A stretch of DNA of 64,000 nucleotides from Winogradskyella marina (GTDB lineage Bacteria > Bacteroidota > Bacteroidia > Flavobacteriales > Flavobacteriaceae): contig NZ_JADOET010000008.1 in NCBI RefSeq assembly GCF_015645385.1, positions 1-64,000 on the forward strand, written 5' to 3'. A model generated the notes under the pieces. It was not told the origin of the DNA, did not search any database, and saw only the letters and a list, made by a program, of their open reading frames with translations. The position numbers were made by a program, and so were the translations under genes. Below, piece after piece: positions 55,314 through 63,874 of the stretch; positions within the stretch are counted from its first letter, which is position 1; every line of letters begins with the position of its first letter.

Positions 55314-56372
55314 TTAATACTGATAAATAATAGCATTAATATTCATGCCAGCACCAACACTAGCAAACAAAATAATATCACCTTTATTAATGTTTTGGTT
55401 TTCTAATTTACCTTTTAAGATTAAATCTAATAAAGTTGGCACCGTGGCAACACTAGAATTACCAAGTCGGTTAATGGTCATTGGCATGATACCTTCTGGC
55501 ATTTCCATGTTTTGCAGTTTGTAAAAACGTTTTACAATGGCATCATCCATTTTTTCATTCGCCTGATGGATCAGTATTTTTTTAATATCTTTTATTGAAA
55601 CTCCACTATCATCAAGACAAGATTTTAATGCTTTTGGAACATTAGAAAGCGCAAATTCATAGATTTTACGACCATACATTTTAATGTATCTACGTTTATC
55701 TGTAATTTCAGGATTATTGGTTTCTCCAAAGTAGATAAAATGGGCTTCGTCTAAGGCGTAAGTTGCAGAATCATGACCTAAAATTCCACCTTCTTCATCA
55801 GTATCTTCTACAATTACCGCACCAGCACCATCACTATAAATCATAGAGTCTCTATCGTGTTTGTCAATAACGCGCGATAAGGTTTCACTACCAATAACCA
55901 AGCAACGTTTAGCAACACCTGAAGCAATAAATGCTTTGGCTTGTATAACGCCTTCGATCCAGCCAGGACAACCAAATAGCAAATCGTAACCCACGCATTT
56001 TGGATTTTTAATCTGCAATAAATGCTTCACTCTAGATGCAATACTTGGCACAGTATCGCTTTGCTCTGCATTGTGTTTTACATCACCATAATTATGAGCT
56101 ACAATGATATAATCTAAACTTTCTTTATCAATTTTTGCGTCATCTATAGCTTTTTGAGCGGCAAAGAATGCGATGTCAGAATTTAATAAATCGTCCTCAA
56201 TATAACGACGTTCCTGTATTCCTGTAATAGCTTTAAATTTTTCAACAATAACTTCGTTTGGGCTATTAATAGTAGAGCCGTCGGCATTTACAAATTGATG
56301 ATTATAAAAGTCTTCGTTTTTTTCAATATTACTTGGAATATAACTTCCAGTTCCTGTTATTTTTATTGCCAT
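55314..56372 (-). CDS. 3-oxoacyl-ACP synthase III-family enzyme (FabH-like)
   Basis: 352 residues, thiolase fold. The catalytic triad is visible: Cys in LLFGCPGWIEG (about 130-140), His in IHQANEKM (about 264-271) and Asn in RLGNSSVATVP (about 295-305). It is longer than E. coli FabH (317) and its entry region (DGSTINSPNEVI) is an insert. It may start fatty acid or a special acyl chain. Given the following methyltransferase and glycosyltransferase genes, a lipid or acylated glycan role is possible but not shown. Confidence 0.85.
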   Translation of the reverse strand: MAIKITGTGSYIPSNIEKNEDFYNHQFVNADGSTINSPNEVIVEKFKAITGIQERRYIEDDLLNSDIAFFAAQKAIDDAKIDKESLDYIIVAHNYGDVKHNAEQSDTVPSIASRVKHLLQIKNPKCVGYDLLFGCPGWIEGVIQAKAFIASGVAKRCLVIGSETLSRVIDKHDRDSMIYSDGAGAVIVEDTDEEGGILGHDSATYALDEAHFIYFGETNNPEITDKRRYIKMYGRKIYEFALSNVPKALKSCLDDSGVSIKDIKKILIHQANEKMDDAIVKRFYKLQNMEMPEGIMPMTINRLGNSSVATVPTLLDLILKGKLENQNINKGDIILFASVGAGMNINAIIYQY

Positions 56373-56494
56373 TACTAATTGTATTCAGAGTTACGAAGCT
56401 AATTAATATTATAGAATTTTCTATAAATTACAGTTCTAAAGCAATAATTTTTAAAGAATTCATAATTATCGGTCTCTATAATTTATAAAACAAC

Positions 56495-56528
56495 AAAAAA
56501 AGAGTATTCAATTTGAATACTCTTTTTT
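56495..56528. terminator. Bidirectional terminator after gcvP
   Basis: AGAGTATTCAA and TTGAATACTCT form an 11-bp stem flanked by A and T runs. On the minus strand it ends gcvP, 19 bases past its stop. Confidence 0.85.
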
Positions 56529-56546
56529 AATGATTATGTATTTAAA

Positions 56547-59396
56547 CTATGCGTCCATATAAGCTTCAATAGGTTCGCAACTACAAACTAAATTTCGGTC
56601 ACCATAAGCGTCATCTACTCGTCTTACGCTTGGCCAAAACTTATTGTCCCTAACGTAACTTAAAGGATATGCTGCCGCTTCTCTACTGTAAGGTAATGAC
56701 CATTCATCAGACGTTAGCATACTCAACGTATGAGGTGCATTTTTCAACATATTATTTGGTTCGTCTTTAGACGTTGCATCAATTTCTTTTCGAATTGAAA
56801 TCATAGCATCACAAAAACGATCCATTTCAGCTTTACTTTCACTTTCAGTAGGTTCAATCATCATGGTTCCTGCAACCGGAAATGAAACCGTTGGTGCATG
56901 AAAACCATAATCCATTAAACGTTTCGCAATATCTGTAACTTCAATACCCTTGGCTTTAAAATCACGACAATCAATAATCATTTCGTGAGCAGCTCTTCCC
57001 ATTTCACCAGAATATAATGTTGGGTACGATCCTTTTAAGCGTTCCTTAATATAGTTGGCATTTAAAATGGCGACTTGTGTTGCTTTTTTCAAACCTCTAT
57101 AACCTAACATTTTTATATAACCATAAGAAATTAGACATACTAAAGAAGAGCCGAAAGGTGCTCCAGAAATAGCAGTAATCGCTTGATGACCTCCTGTTTT
57201 TATAATTGGGTTGCCAGGTAAAAATGGAACGAGTTGTTTGGCAACACAAATTGGTCCAACTCCTGGTCCACCACCTCCATGAGGAATAGCAAACGTTTTA
57301 TGTAAATTTAAGTGACATACATCTGCACCAATATTTCCAGGATTGGTTAAGCCTACTTGCGCATTCATGTTAGCTCCATCCATATAAACTTGACCACCAT
57401 TATCATGAATAATCTTAGTGATTTCCTTAATAGAAGCTTCATAAACTCCATGTGTAGATGGATATGTTACCATAATAGCAGAAAGATTGTCAGCATGTAA
57501 CTCTGCTTTTTCTCTTAAATCTTCAACATCAATATTTCCATTTTCTGACGCTTTAGTTACAACCACTTTCATGCCAGCCATAACAGCACTTGCAGGATTT
57601 GTTCCGTGTGCAGACGATGGAATTAAACATATATTTCTGTGATGATCTCCACGCGATTCATGATATGCTTTAATCACCATTAAACCGGCAAACTCACCCT
57701 GAGCACCAGAATTTGGTTGCAGTGATGTTGCTGCAAAACCAGTAATTTCAGATAGTTGATTTTCTAATGCGTTTAACATTAACTTATAACCTGTTGCTTG
57801 TTCTGTTGGTACAAAAGGGTGCATATTTCCCCAACTTGGCCAACTTAATGGCAACATCTCTGCCGCAGCATTTAATTTCATGGTACAAGAACCAAGCGAA
57901 ATCATAGAATGGTTTAATGCTAAATCTTTACGTTCTAATCGTTTGATGTAACGCATTAATTCCGTTTCAGAATGGTAAGTGTTAAAAACGTCAAACGTTA
58001 AAAAATCGGATTGACGTTTTAAATGGTTTGGAATCGTTTCATTTGTTGAAATGGATTCAATTTTATCTGTAGTTTTATCTGTTACGTTTTCAAAAATTGA
58101 AATGATATCATTTAAATCTGAAATCGTAGTTGTTTCGTTTAATGATATTGTTACTGTGTTGGTATCTGGATAATGAAAGTTAACTTCATTTTTCTCAGCT
58201 TGATATTTTACATCTACAGCATCCGCTTTAATTTGAATAGTATCAAAATAGTGGGTGTTAACTTGTTCTAATCCTAAACGCTCTAATGCATCAGCTAGAG
58301 TAGAGGTTGAGTTTTTAACTTTATCTGCGATAAATGTCAGTCCTTTTGGACCATGGTAAACGGCATACATACCTGCCATAACAGCTAATAAAACTTGCGC
58401 TGTACAGATATTTGAAGTTGCCTTATCGCGTTTAATGTGTTGCTCTCTGGTTTGTAATGCCATTCGTAAGGCTCTATTGCCAGTAACGTCTTTTGTGATA
58501 CCAATTATACGACCAGGAACATCACGTTTATAAGCGTCTTTGGTTGCAAAATATGCAGCATGAGGACCTCCATAACCCATCGGAATTCCGAAACGCTGTG
58601 TGGTACCAATAACCACATCTGCTCCAAATTTTCCTGGCGCTTCAAGCTTTACTAAACTTAAAATATCTGCCGCAACAGCGACCTTGATGTTTTTCGCGTT
58701 AGCTTGTTCTATAAACGATTTTATATCTGTAATCTGTCCGTTTTTTCCAGGATACTGAAGTAAAGCACCAAAGTATTCATCGGACAAATTGTATTCTGTT
58801 TCATTGCCTATAACTAATTCAATACCAATTGGGTTTGCTCTAGTTTCGAGTAAGTCAATAGTTTGTGGTAATACTAAATCTGATACAAAGAATTTATTGA
58901 CATTGGCTTTCTTCTGGCTACGATCTCTAACGGCGAATAATAATCCCATGGCTTCAGCAGCTGCTGTACTTTCGTCTAAAAGCGAAGCATTGGCTATTTC
59001 CATTCCTGTTAAATCAATAATCATGGTTTGGAAATTTAATAAAGCCTCTAATCGGCCTTGAGCAATTTCAGCTTGGTATGGTGTGTAAGCGGTGTACCAT
59101 CCTGGATTTTCTAAAATATTACGCTGAATTACAGCGGGTAAATTAGTAGGGTAATAGCCTAAACCAATATAGGTTTTGTATATTTTGTTGTGTTCTGAAA
59201 GTTGGTTGATATGACTTAGGTACTCCTGCTCACTTAAGGCAGCATCGAGGTTTAAATCATTTTCTAAGCGAATATTATCTGGAATGGTTTCCGTTACCAA
59301 TTGTTCAATATTTTTAACACCTAAGGTGTCTAACATAGCTTGTTGTTGGTCTGAATTTGGGCCAATATGTCTGAGTGCAAATGAAGTCGTATCCAT
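56547..59396 (-). CDS. gcvP: Glycine dehydrogenase (decarboxylating), P-protein
   Basis: 949 residues, full-length fused P-protein. It decarboxylates glycine with pyridoxal phosphate and passes the aminomethyl group to the H-protein. N-terminal start [17 protein letters not shown] (about 5-21). The PLP-binding Lys is in [18 protein letters not shown] (about 688-705), and the [11 protein letters not shown] region is near 565. Other glycine-cleavage genes are not in this window. Divergent from the UbiA-like gene, with its own promoter element at 59422-59429. Confidence 0.97.
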   Translation of the reverse strand: MDTTSFALRHIGPNSDQQQAMLDTLGVKNIEQLVTETIPDNIRLENDLNLDAALSEQEYLSHINQLSEHNKIYKTYIGLGYYPTNLPAVIQRNILENPGWYTAYTPYQAEIAQGRLEALLNFQTMIIDLTGMEIANASLLDESTAAAEAMGLLFAVRDRSQKKANVNKFFVSDLVLPQTIDLLETRANPIGIELVIGNETEYNLSDEYFGALLQYPGKNGQITDIKSFIEQANAKNIKVAVAADILSLVKLEAPGKFGADVVIGTTQRFGIPMGYGGPHAAYFATKDAYKRDVPGRIIGITKDVTGNRALRMALQTREQHIKRDKATSNICTAQVLLAVMAGMYAVYHGPKGLTFIADKVKNSTSTLADALERLGLEQVNTHYFDTIQIKADAVDVKYQAEKNEVNFHYPDTNTVTISLNETTTISDLNDIISIFENVTDKTTDKIESISTNETIPNHLKRQSDFLTFDVFNTYHSETELMRYIKRLERKDLALNHSMISLGSCTMKLNAAAEMLPLSWPSWGNMHPFVPTEQATGYKLMLNALENQLSEITGFAATSLQPNSGAQGEFAGLMVIKAYHESRGDHHRNICLIPSSAHGTNPASAVMAGMKVVVTKASENGNIDVEDLREKAELHADNLSAIMVTYPSTHGVYEASIKEITKIIHDNGGQVYMDGANMNAQVGLTNPGNIGADVCHLNLHKTFAIPHGGGGPGVGPICVAKQLVPFLPGNPIIKTGGHQAITAISGAPFGSSLVCLISYGYIKMLGYRGLKKATQVAILNANYIKERLKGSYPTLYSGEMGRAAHEMIIDCRDFKAKGIEVTDIAKRLMDYGFHAPTVSFPVAGTMMIEPTESESKAEMDRFCDAMISIRKEIDATSKDEPNNMLKNAPHTLSMLTSDEWSLPYSREAAAYPLSYVRDNKFWPSVRRVDDAYGDRNLVCSCEPIEAYMDA

Positions 59397-59421
59397 TGAA
59401 AAAAAGTTAATTTTAGTTTTG

Positions 59422-59429
59422 CAAAAGTA
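59422..59429 (-). promoter_or_regulatory. -7 promoter element for gcvP
   Basis: Minus-strand TACTTTTG is an exact TAnnTTTG, about 26 bases before the gcvP start codon. The plus-strand counterpart TACTTTTG at 59504-59511 lies directly before the start of the gene at 59516, so that transcript may have almost no leader. Confidence 0.55.
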
Positions 59430-59515
59430 AGGATTTGCCCTTGTTTTTTAGTTAAGAATACCTAAAGTTTTTAACCAATATTAAAGGTTGTTAACACATT
59501 ACTTACTTTTGCGTT

Positions 59516-60352
59516 ATGGAAGTTTTAAAACGCATCTTCAACTTTTATATTAATAGTAGTATTCATGTTGCCATTGCCACTTGTGCTTTAGCATGGGTGA
59601 CATTAATTGAGTTGAACTTAAAACATGATCAAAACCTATTGAGTTTTGTGTTTTTTGCTACAATAACGGGATATAATTTTGTGAAATATTTTGGTATTGT
59701 TAAGTTTCATCATCGCAGTTTAGCAGGTTGGTTAAAAGCGATTCAGTTATTTTCACTAGGAGCTTTTTTTGCCATGTGTTATTATGGATTGAAGCTTGAG
59801 GTAGAAACCTTAATCGTCATTGTTATTCTTGGAGTGATCACTTTTTTTTATGCCATTCCTATTATGGTTCCGAAGCATTATTTGTTTGATGATCATAAAA
59901 ATTTACGACAAGTAAGTGGTTTAAAAGTGTATCTAATTGCACTGATTTGGATGTTTACTACAGTGATAGTGCCTATAGTAAATCATGATGTGTTAATTAA
60001 TATGGATGTTATAATTACCGGTACTCAACGGTTTTTATATGTTCTGGTATTAATGTTTCCATTTGAGATTAGAGACCTTAATTTTGATAGTTTAAAACTG
60101 GCAACAATACCACAGAAAATAGGGGTCAAAAAAACAAAAATTATTGGTGTTGTACTCTTATTTGTTTTTTTGACGTTAGAATTTTTAAAAGGTGAATTAA
60201 CAAGTAAGTCTATATGTGCAACACTAATAATTACAGGAGTTTCGTTGCTGTTTTTGCTCTTTTCAAACAAAAATCAATCAAAATATTATAGTGCGTTTTG
60301 GGTAGAAAGTTTACCTATTATATGGCTCTTAGTTTTGTTGTTGCTTAGTTAG
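59516..60352 (+). CDS. UbiA-like prenyltransferase-fold membrane protein, first Asp motif missing
   Basis: 278 residues, about eight membrane helices. Its size and spacing fit the UbiA superfamily. PFEIRDLNFDSLKLATIPQKIGVKK (about 180-204) resembles the second Asp motif and its surroundings in UbiA enzymes. The first motif NDxxDxxxD is replaced by GYNFVKYFGIVKFHH (about 47-61), so activity is doubtful. Flavobacteria carry a conserved protein of this type. The 3' end overlaps the small gene on the other strand by 24 bases. Confidence 0.7.
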   Translation: MEVLKRIFNFYINSSIHVAIATCALAWVTLIELNLKHDQNLLSFVFFATITGYNFVKYFGIVKFHHRSLAGWLKAIQLFSLGAFFAMCYYGLKLEVETLIVIVILGVITFFYAIPIMVPKHYLFDDHKNLRQVSGLKVYLIALIWMFTTVIVPIVNHDVLINMDVIITGTQRFLYVLVLMFPFEIRDLNFDSLKLATIPQKIGVKKTKIIGVVLLFVFLTLEFLKGELTSKSICATLIITGVSLLFLLFSNKNQSKYYSAFWVESLPIIWLLVLLLLS

Positions 60353-60592
60353 CTCTTTATCTAAGGTAGATTGAAGTTTGTCGCGTTCTTCTGCTTTTAA
60401 ACACTGTACTTTAGACGTTTCAATAGTTTCAGATAGCTTCACATTTTTACGTGAATATGTTTTAGTAATACCACAGTAAAATAGGCGGATTCGTAGCTTA
60501 ACAATCTCCCAAGTAGTAGCTTCATCATATTGCGATTTATCACAAATAAGTTTAGCTTCTTCACAACTAATAAATAAAAAACTTTTTTTCAT
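60329..60592 (-). CDS. Small anti-sigma-like protein
   Basis: 87 residues. The start (SFLFISCEEAKLICDKSQYDEATTWE) has the C-x-E-A-x4-CD pattern seen in short flavobacterial proteins next to ECF sigma genes. A second Cys-rich zinc element is only partial (LFYCGITKTYSRKNVKLSE). Automatic annotation often mislabels this family 'glycine dehydrogenase', probably because of nearby gcvP. It follows the sigma gene by 29 bp and may control it. No transmembrane helix. Confidence 0.65.
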   Translation of the reverse strand: MKKSFLFISCEEAKLICDKSQYDEATTWEIVKLRIRLFYCGITKTYSRKNVKLSETIETSKVQCLKAEERDKLQSTLDKELTKQQQN

Positions 60593-60621
60593 CTGTAATG
60601 TCCTTGTAAACGGTATATCAT

Positions 60622-61179
60622 TTATTTAAACCAATTTTCCTCCATGCATTCTGCTAATGCAGTTCGTGCTCTGTGTATAATTACCCATAGATTAGACGCA
60701 GTAATATTCAATTCATTACAAATTGTTTCTGTACCGTAACCCAAAATGGTTTTCATTTTAAAAACGTCGGCCTGTTTTTCTGGTAATTTTGCTAAACAAT
60801 CGTAGATGGCACCACCTAATTCTGAGTTGACTAGTGTGTCTTCAGCAGTTTTTACGTTAGAATCTGCAACGCGTTCTTCTAACCAGTCTCCTTCTGAATC
60901 TGTATCGTTGATATAATTCATTCTAACTTCAGCTTTACCTTTGTTAGAATTTATTTTGCGATAGTGATCGATGATTTTACGCTTTAAAATTGAAACCAGC
61001 CAAGTACGTTCGCTTGCCTCACCTTTAAAGTTCTTCATGGATTTAAGTCCAGCTAAAAAAGTTTCAGATATTAAATCTTGAGCAACTTCTCTATCACTTA
61101 CACGTGTAATGGTGTAATTGAAAAGGTAATCTGAATAAAGTTTCACCCAATTATTTGGGTCTATTTTGTGCTTTGGCAT
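60622..61179 (-). CDS. ECF-type RNA polymerase sigma factor
   Basis: 185 residues with the two ECF domains. Region 2: YSDYLFNYTITRVSDREVAQDLISETFLAGL (about 15-45), including the core-binding and -10 regions. Region 4: CLAKLPEKQADVFKMKTILGYGTETICNELNITASNLWVIIHRAR (about 128-172), a helix-turn-helix for the -35. Regulon unknown. The likely partner anti-sigma is the next gene, and a -7 element lies at 61201-61208. Confidence 0.93.
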   Translation of the reverse strand: MPKHKIDPNNWVKLYSDYLFNYTITRVSDREVAQDLISETFLAGLKSMKNFKGEASERTWLVSILKRKIIDHYRKINSNKGKAEVRMNYINDTDSEGDWLEERVADSNVKTAEDTLVNSELGGAIYDCLAKLPEKQADVFKMKTILGYGTETICNELNITASNLWVIIHRARTALAECMEENWFK

Positions 61180-61200
61180 TGTTCAATTTCATTGCTGTTT

Positions 61201-61208
61201 CAAAAATA
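61201..61208 (-). promoter_or_regulatory. -7 promoter element for the ECF sigma gene
   Basis: Minus-strand TATTTTTG fits TAnnTTTG exactly. TTTG on the minus strand at 61235-61238 is a possible -33, with a spacer of 26, longer than usual. Confidence 0.5.
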
Positions 61209-61259
61209 GTTTAAAAATATGAGATATAATTCTTCAAAGTTGTAAAACTGAACTAGGTT

Positions 61260-62141
61260 TTATTCGTTTTTAGTGGCAGTTATAATGTAATATCCAAAAC
61301 TTTTCATATGCAGACCTGCTAATAACGCGAAGAATGATCCCTTTAAATTATGAAAACTTTCTCTTTTTATAGACTTAAAACTGAGAATCTTTTTTAGAAT
61401 AAAGCCTGTAATTGCAAACGGTACATGTAAAACAGACGGTGCAACTCTTAGTGACGCATTTTCAATTTTAATAGTATTAAAACCTAAAGCTTGTAACTGG
61501 TTTTTTATAAAATAATATGTTTCTAGTTTTTCTAGACTCCAATGGTCGCACAAACGATGATAAGCGTAATTGCCACCTTTGCAAAGTTCTGATTGTTCTT
61601 TTTTTAAGAAGGCATCTGCAATTACCAATTGTCCGCCAGGTTTTAAAATGCGATGCGCTTCTTGTAACGATTTTGTGCTGTGACCTGAATGACAAAAACT
61701 TTCAATTGCTAGAGCAGAATCAAATGAATTGGATTGAAATGAGGTGTTGTTGTAGTTTTCTTTTAGAATGATACCGTTTTTTCCTTTTAAAAGTTTATTG
61801 CCTTCTTTGACTTGAAATTCTGAAAGTGTAACACCATAAGTTATTATATTTTTATGTTGGTTTATAGCATATCGCATTGTGGCGCCCATACCACAACCCA
61901 AATCTACCAGGCGATGTTTTTGGTTATCAATTTTTAATCGTTTTATAACTTGAGCATTCAGTTGGTTGAGCATGCTATCGCGTTTAAAAGGATTTGTCTT
62001 AAACGGAATAAAGTAGCCAAAATGCATATTGAAATCGTGACTCCAAAATTCATAATCTTCTGAAGCTTGATTATAGAAGTCTATCATTTCTATTTTATTC
62101 TTCTCAGAATGGGTGTTGAGTGGCAGTGTTTGTGATGTCAT
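61260..62141 (-). CDS. SAM-dependent C-methyltransferase, sterol/tocopherol type
   Basis: 293 residues. The pattern FYNQASEDYEFWSHDFNMHFGYF (about 22-44) followed by motif I LVDLGCGMGATMRYA (about 78-92) is that of methyltransferases acting on isoprenoid or fatty-acyl substrates (sterol, tocopherol and cyclopropane relatives). AIESFCHSGHSTKSLQEAHRILKPGGQLVIADAF (about 144-177) is the later core, and GNYAYHRLCDHW is a substrate-side motif. The gap from the desaturase gene is 19 bp, so both are in one transcript. The natural substrate is unproven; an unsaturated acyl chain would fit the neighbour. Confidence 0.8.
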   Translation of the reverse strand: MTSQTLPLNTHSEKNKIEMIDFYNQASEDYEFWSHDFNMHFGYFIPFKTNPFKRDSMLNQLNAQVIKRLKIDNQKHRLVDLGCGMGATMRYAINQHKNIITYGVTLSEFQVKEGNKLLKGKNGIILKENYNNTSFQSNSFDSALAIESFCHSGHSTKSLQEAHRILKPGGQLVIADAFLKKEQSELCKGGNYAYHRLCDHWSLEKLETYYFIKNQLQALGFNTIKIENASLRVAPSVLHVPFAITGFILKKILSFKSIKRESFHNLKGSFFALLAGLHMKSFGYYIITATKNE

Positions 62142-62160
62142 AACTATTAGATTTTTAAGA

Positions 62161-63054
62161 TTAAATAATGGGAAATTTCCAGTTTAAGTTCTTGTGAAGT
62201 TGAGCTGTTGGCTTTAGATTACCTGTTTGTGTTTTTACGTCTTTTATTAGTCTCACTTTAGACAATAGCCATACTAAAACCCAACCCAAGTCTACTTCAT
62301 ACCATTTCATAGAGAATTTTGCTGAAGTTGGGTGTGAATGATGGTTATTATGAAATCCCTCACCGAATGAAATAAGTCCTAGAAATACATCATTAAAACC
62401 ACTTTCGTCTGCATTTTGTATTGTATATCTTGAATAGCCGTATTTATGTGAAGCATAGCCAATATACCAATGTCCTAAAATAATTATTAAAGTTCTTAAT
62501 GATGTTGCTAATAGCATACTATTTAGTCCAAAGAAAATATACACGAGAAACATGAAAATAAAATAATGTACATACCATGTTTTATTCAGCCATAAAATAA
62601 ATGGGTCGCTTAAATCTTCTTTCGGAATATTATATCTACTGATATTGTTAGGTGAAAATTCTAAATGTAGATTCCACCAAAAATCAGTTAATAGTGAGTG
62701 TTTATACTGAAAATACCTTGGACAATCTGTCCTGTTTTGCCAATAATCTCTATAATAATGTTGTTTTAACCAACTTATTGGGCTTCCTAATCCAGTTAAT
62801 ACAAAAAGATATAAGCTTACGTTTTTAAACCACCTTGAAGATTTATATGACTTGTGAATGACTCCTCTGTGAAGTCCAACAGAATGTCCTATTCCAACAG
62901 TTAGAAACAATAGTATGATATTTAATATTGCATCATTCCATGTTATCGCTGAAAAGTTTATGAATAGGATAGGAATAAACATTAGGTATAACCAAAGGCA
63001 CTTTTTCCATGATACTGTAATCTTTCCGACTTCTGTTTTAAGTTTATGATTCAT
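62161..63054 (-). CDS. Membrane fatty-acid desaturase with an atypical second histidine box
   Basis: 297 residues, about four membrane helices. Histidine boxes: first GHSVGLHRGVIH (HxxxxH, about 57-62) and third FHNNHHSHP (HxxHH, about 240). The usual second box (HRxHH) is replaced by KQHYYRDYWQN (about 98-107), which keeps one His only. It resembles acyl-CoA or acyl-lipid delta-9 desaturases otherwise. A variant subfamily is likely rather than a dead enzyme, since the rest is intact. First gene of the lipid pair; operator upstream at 63184-63209. Confidence 0.8.
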   Translation of the reverse strand: MNHKLKTEVGKITVSWKKCLWLYLMFIPILFINFSAITWNDAILNIILLFLTVGIGHSVGLHRGVIHKSYKSSRWFKNVSLYLFVLTGLGSPISWLKQHYYRDYWQNRTDCPRYFQYKHSLLTDFWWNLHLEFSPNNISRYNIPKEDLSDPFILWLNKTWYVHYFIFMFLVYIFFGLNSMLLATSLRTLIIILGHWYIGYASHKYGYSRYTIQNADESGFNDVFLGLISFGEGFHNNHHSHPTSAKFSMKWYEVDLGWVLVWLLSKVRLIKDVKTQTGNLKPTAQLHKNLNWKFPII

Positions 63055-63099
63055 GATATTTTAATTTTTATAGTGATAGATAATTGAAATAATGGCTAA

Positions 63100-63168
63100 C
63101 TATAGTGTCAAGTAGAGTAGTGCTGTGATAATGATTAGCCATTTATTTATATCGTATAAATACTTCAT
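63100..63168 (-). CDS. Possible 22-residue membrane micropeptide in the desaturase leader
   Basis: An ATG-started frame gives MKYLYDINKWLIIITALLYL plus TL, one hydrophobic helix with a charged start. It lies between the operator and the desaturase gene. It resembles the start of small flavobacterial membrane proteins (NKWLIIIT), so it may be a remnant. Support is by composition and position only. Confidence 0.3.
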   Translation of the reverse strand: MKYLYDINKWLIIITALLYLTL

Positions 63169-63183
63169 GTTTCTTTTGTTTTA

Positions 63184-63209
63184 AAACTTTCAGAAAAAAT
63201 TGAAAGTTT
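63184..63209. promoter_or_regulatory. Operator copy 1: palindrome upstream of desaturase
   Basis: AAACTTTCA-N8-TGAAAGTTT, a perfect 9-bp inverted repeat with centre at 63196.5. The spacer is GAAAAAAT. It lies about 130 bases before the desaturase start, and a minus-strand -7-like TATATTTT at 63218-63225 is next to it. The same palindrome recurs at 63849-63874. Confidence 0.7.
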
Positions 63210-63321
63210 GTGTTAAAAAAATATACGAGCTATTTTATGTGTTTTTGTTTATTGCTTTTCAAATGTCACATAGAACATCCGTTTAATAATCTTTAATTTT
63301 CAATGAAACTTTTAGTTAAAG

Positions 63322-63825
63322 CTATTTCATCAATTTTAAAACCGACTTTGTTAACCAATTTTGTTTCTGATTTACCATTTTATTCATTAATGTATCTAAA
63401 TCTTGGGTTAACTGGTTGAGTGCTTTAGTTTGTTTAATGAGTTCTTTCGATTTTTCTGTGCCGTCATCTTTTATAGAAGACACTTCTTCTAAAACTTTAA
63501 TTACTGGTCTGATTTCTCTTCGGCTACGTTCTTTTGCAACTGTTCTCGCTAATTCTTGTACGTCTTTTTCTGTTGTGAAAAATTCTTTACGCTCACCCGA
63601 AACTATAACTTTGGTTACAATTCCCCAATCCATAAGATGCCTTAAATTCATGCTAGTATTACCACGAGAAATTTTAAGATCTTCCATAATATCTTCCATG
63701 GATAATGGTTGGGTTGAAATAAAAAGCAAGGCTTGTATTTGTGCCATGGCTTTATTAATTCCCCAGAGTGAGCCTAAACTTCCCCAAGTACTAATAAACT
63801 TTTCTTTTGCTTCTTGATATTCCAT
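63322..63825 (-). CDS. GbsR/MarR-family transcription regulator
   Basis: 167 residues. A winged helix-turn-helix domain: AMAQIQALLFISTQPLSMEDIMEDLKISRGNTSMNLRHLMDWGIVTKVI (about 25-73), with the GERKEFFTTEKD wing. The C-terminal half (about 85-150) is a helical pair (KELIKQTKALNQLTQDLDTLMNKM) likely for dimerisation, as in GbsR proteins. It is bounded by two copies of a 26-bp palindrome, one at its own promoter, so it is probably autoregulated and controls the desaturase pair. The effector is unknown. Confidence 0.9.
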   Translation of the reverse strand: MEYQEAKEKFISTWGSLGSLWGINKAMAQIQALLFISTQPLSMEDIMEDLKISRGNTSMNLRHLMDWGIVTKVIVSGERKEFFTTEKDVQELARTVAKERSRREIRPVIKVLEEVSSIKDDGTEKSKELIKQTKALNQLTQDLDTLMNKMVNQKQNWLTKSVLKLMK

Positions 63826-63829
63826 ACAA

Positions 63830-63837
63830 CAAATATA
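63830..63837 (-). promoter_or_regulatory. -7 promoter element of the GbsR/MarR gene
   Basis: Minus-strand TATATTTG is an exact TAnnTTTG. The start codon is only 4 bases on, so a near-leaderless transcript is expected. The palindrome at 63849-63874 covers the -33 position. Confidence 0.6.
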
Positions 63838-63848
63838 TAATAATTTCT

Positions 63849-63874
63849 AAACTTTCAGTAATTATTGAAAGTTT
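63849..63874. promoter_or_regulatory. Operator copy 2: palindrome at the GbsR/MarR promoter
   Basis: AAACTTTCA-N8-TGAAAGTTT with spacer GTAATTAT, identical in both 9-bp arms and spacer length to copy 1. It sits about 24-48 bases before the regulator gene and overlaps the stop codon of the peptidase gene by 2 bases. Confidence 0.75.

Noticed and set aside
53822..56372. Polyketide or aryl polyene cluster
   Set aside because: There is one ketoacyl synthase III, with no carrier protein, chain-length factor, dehydratase or ammonia-lyase nearby.
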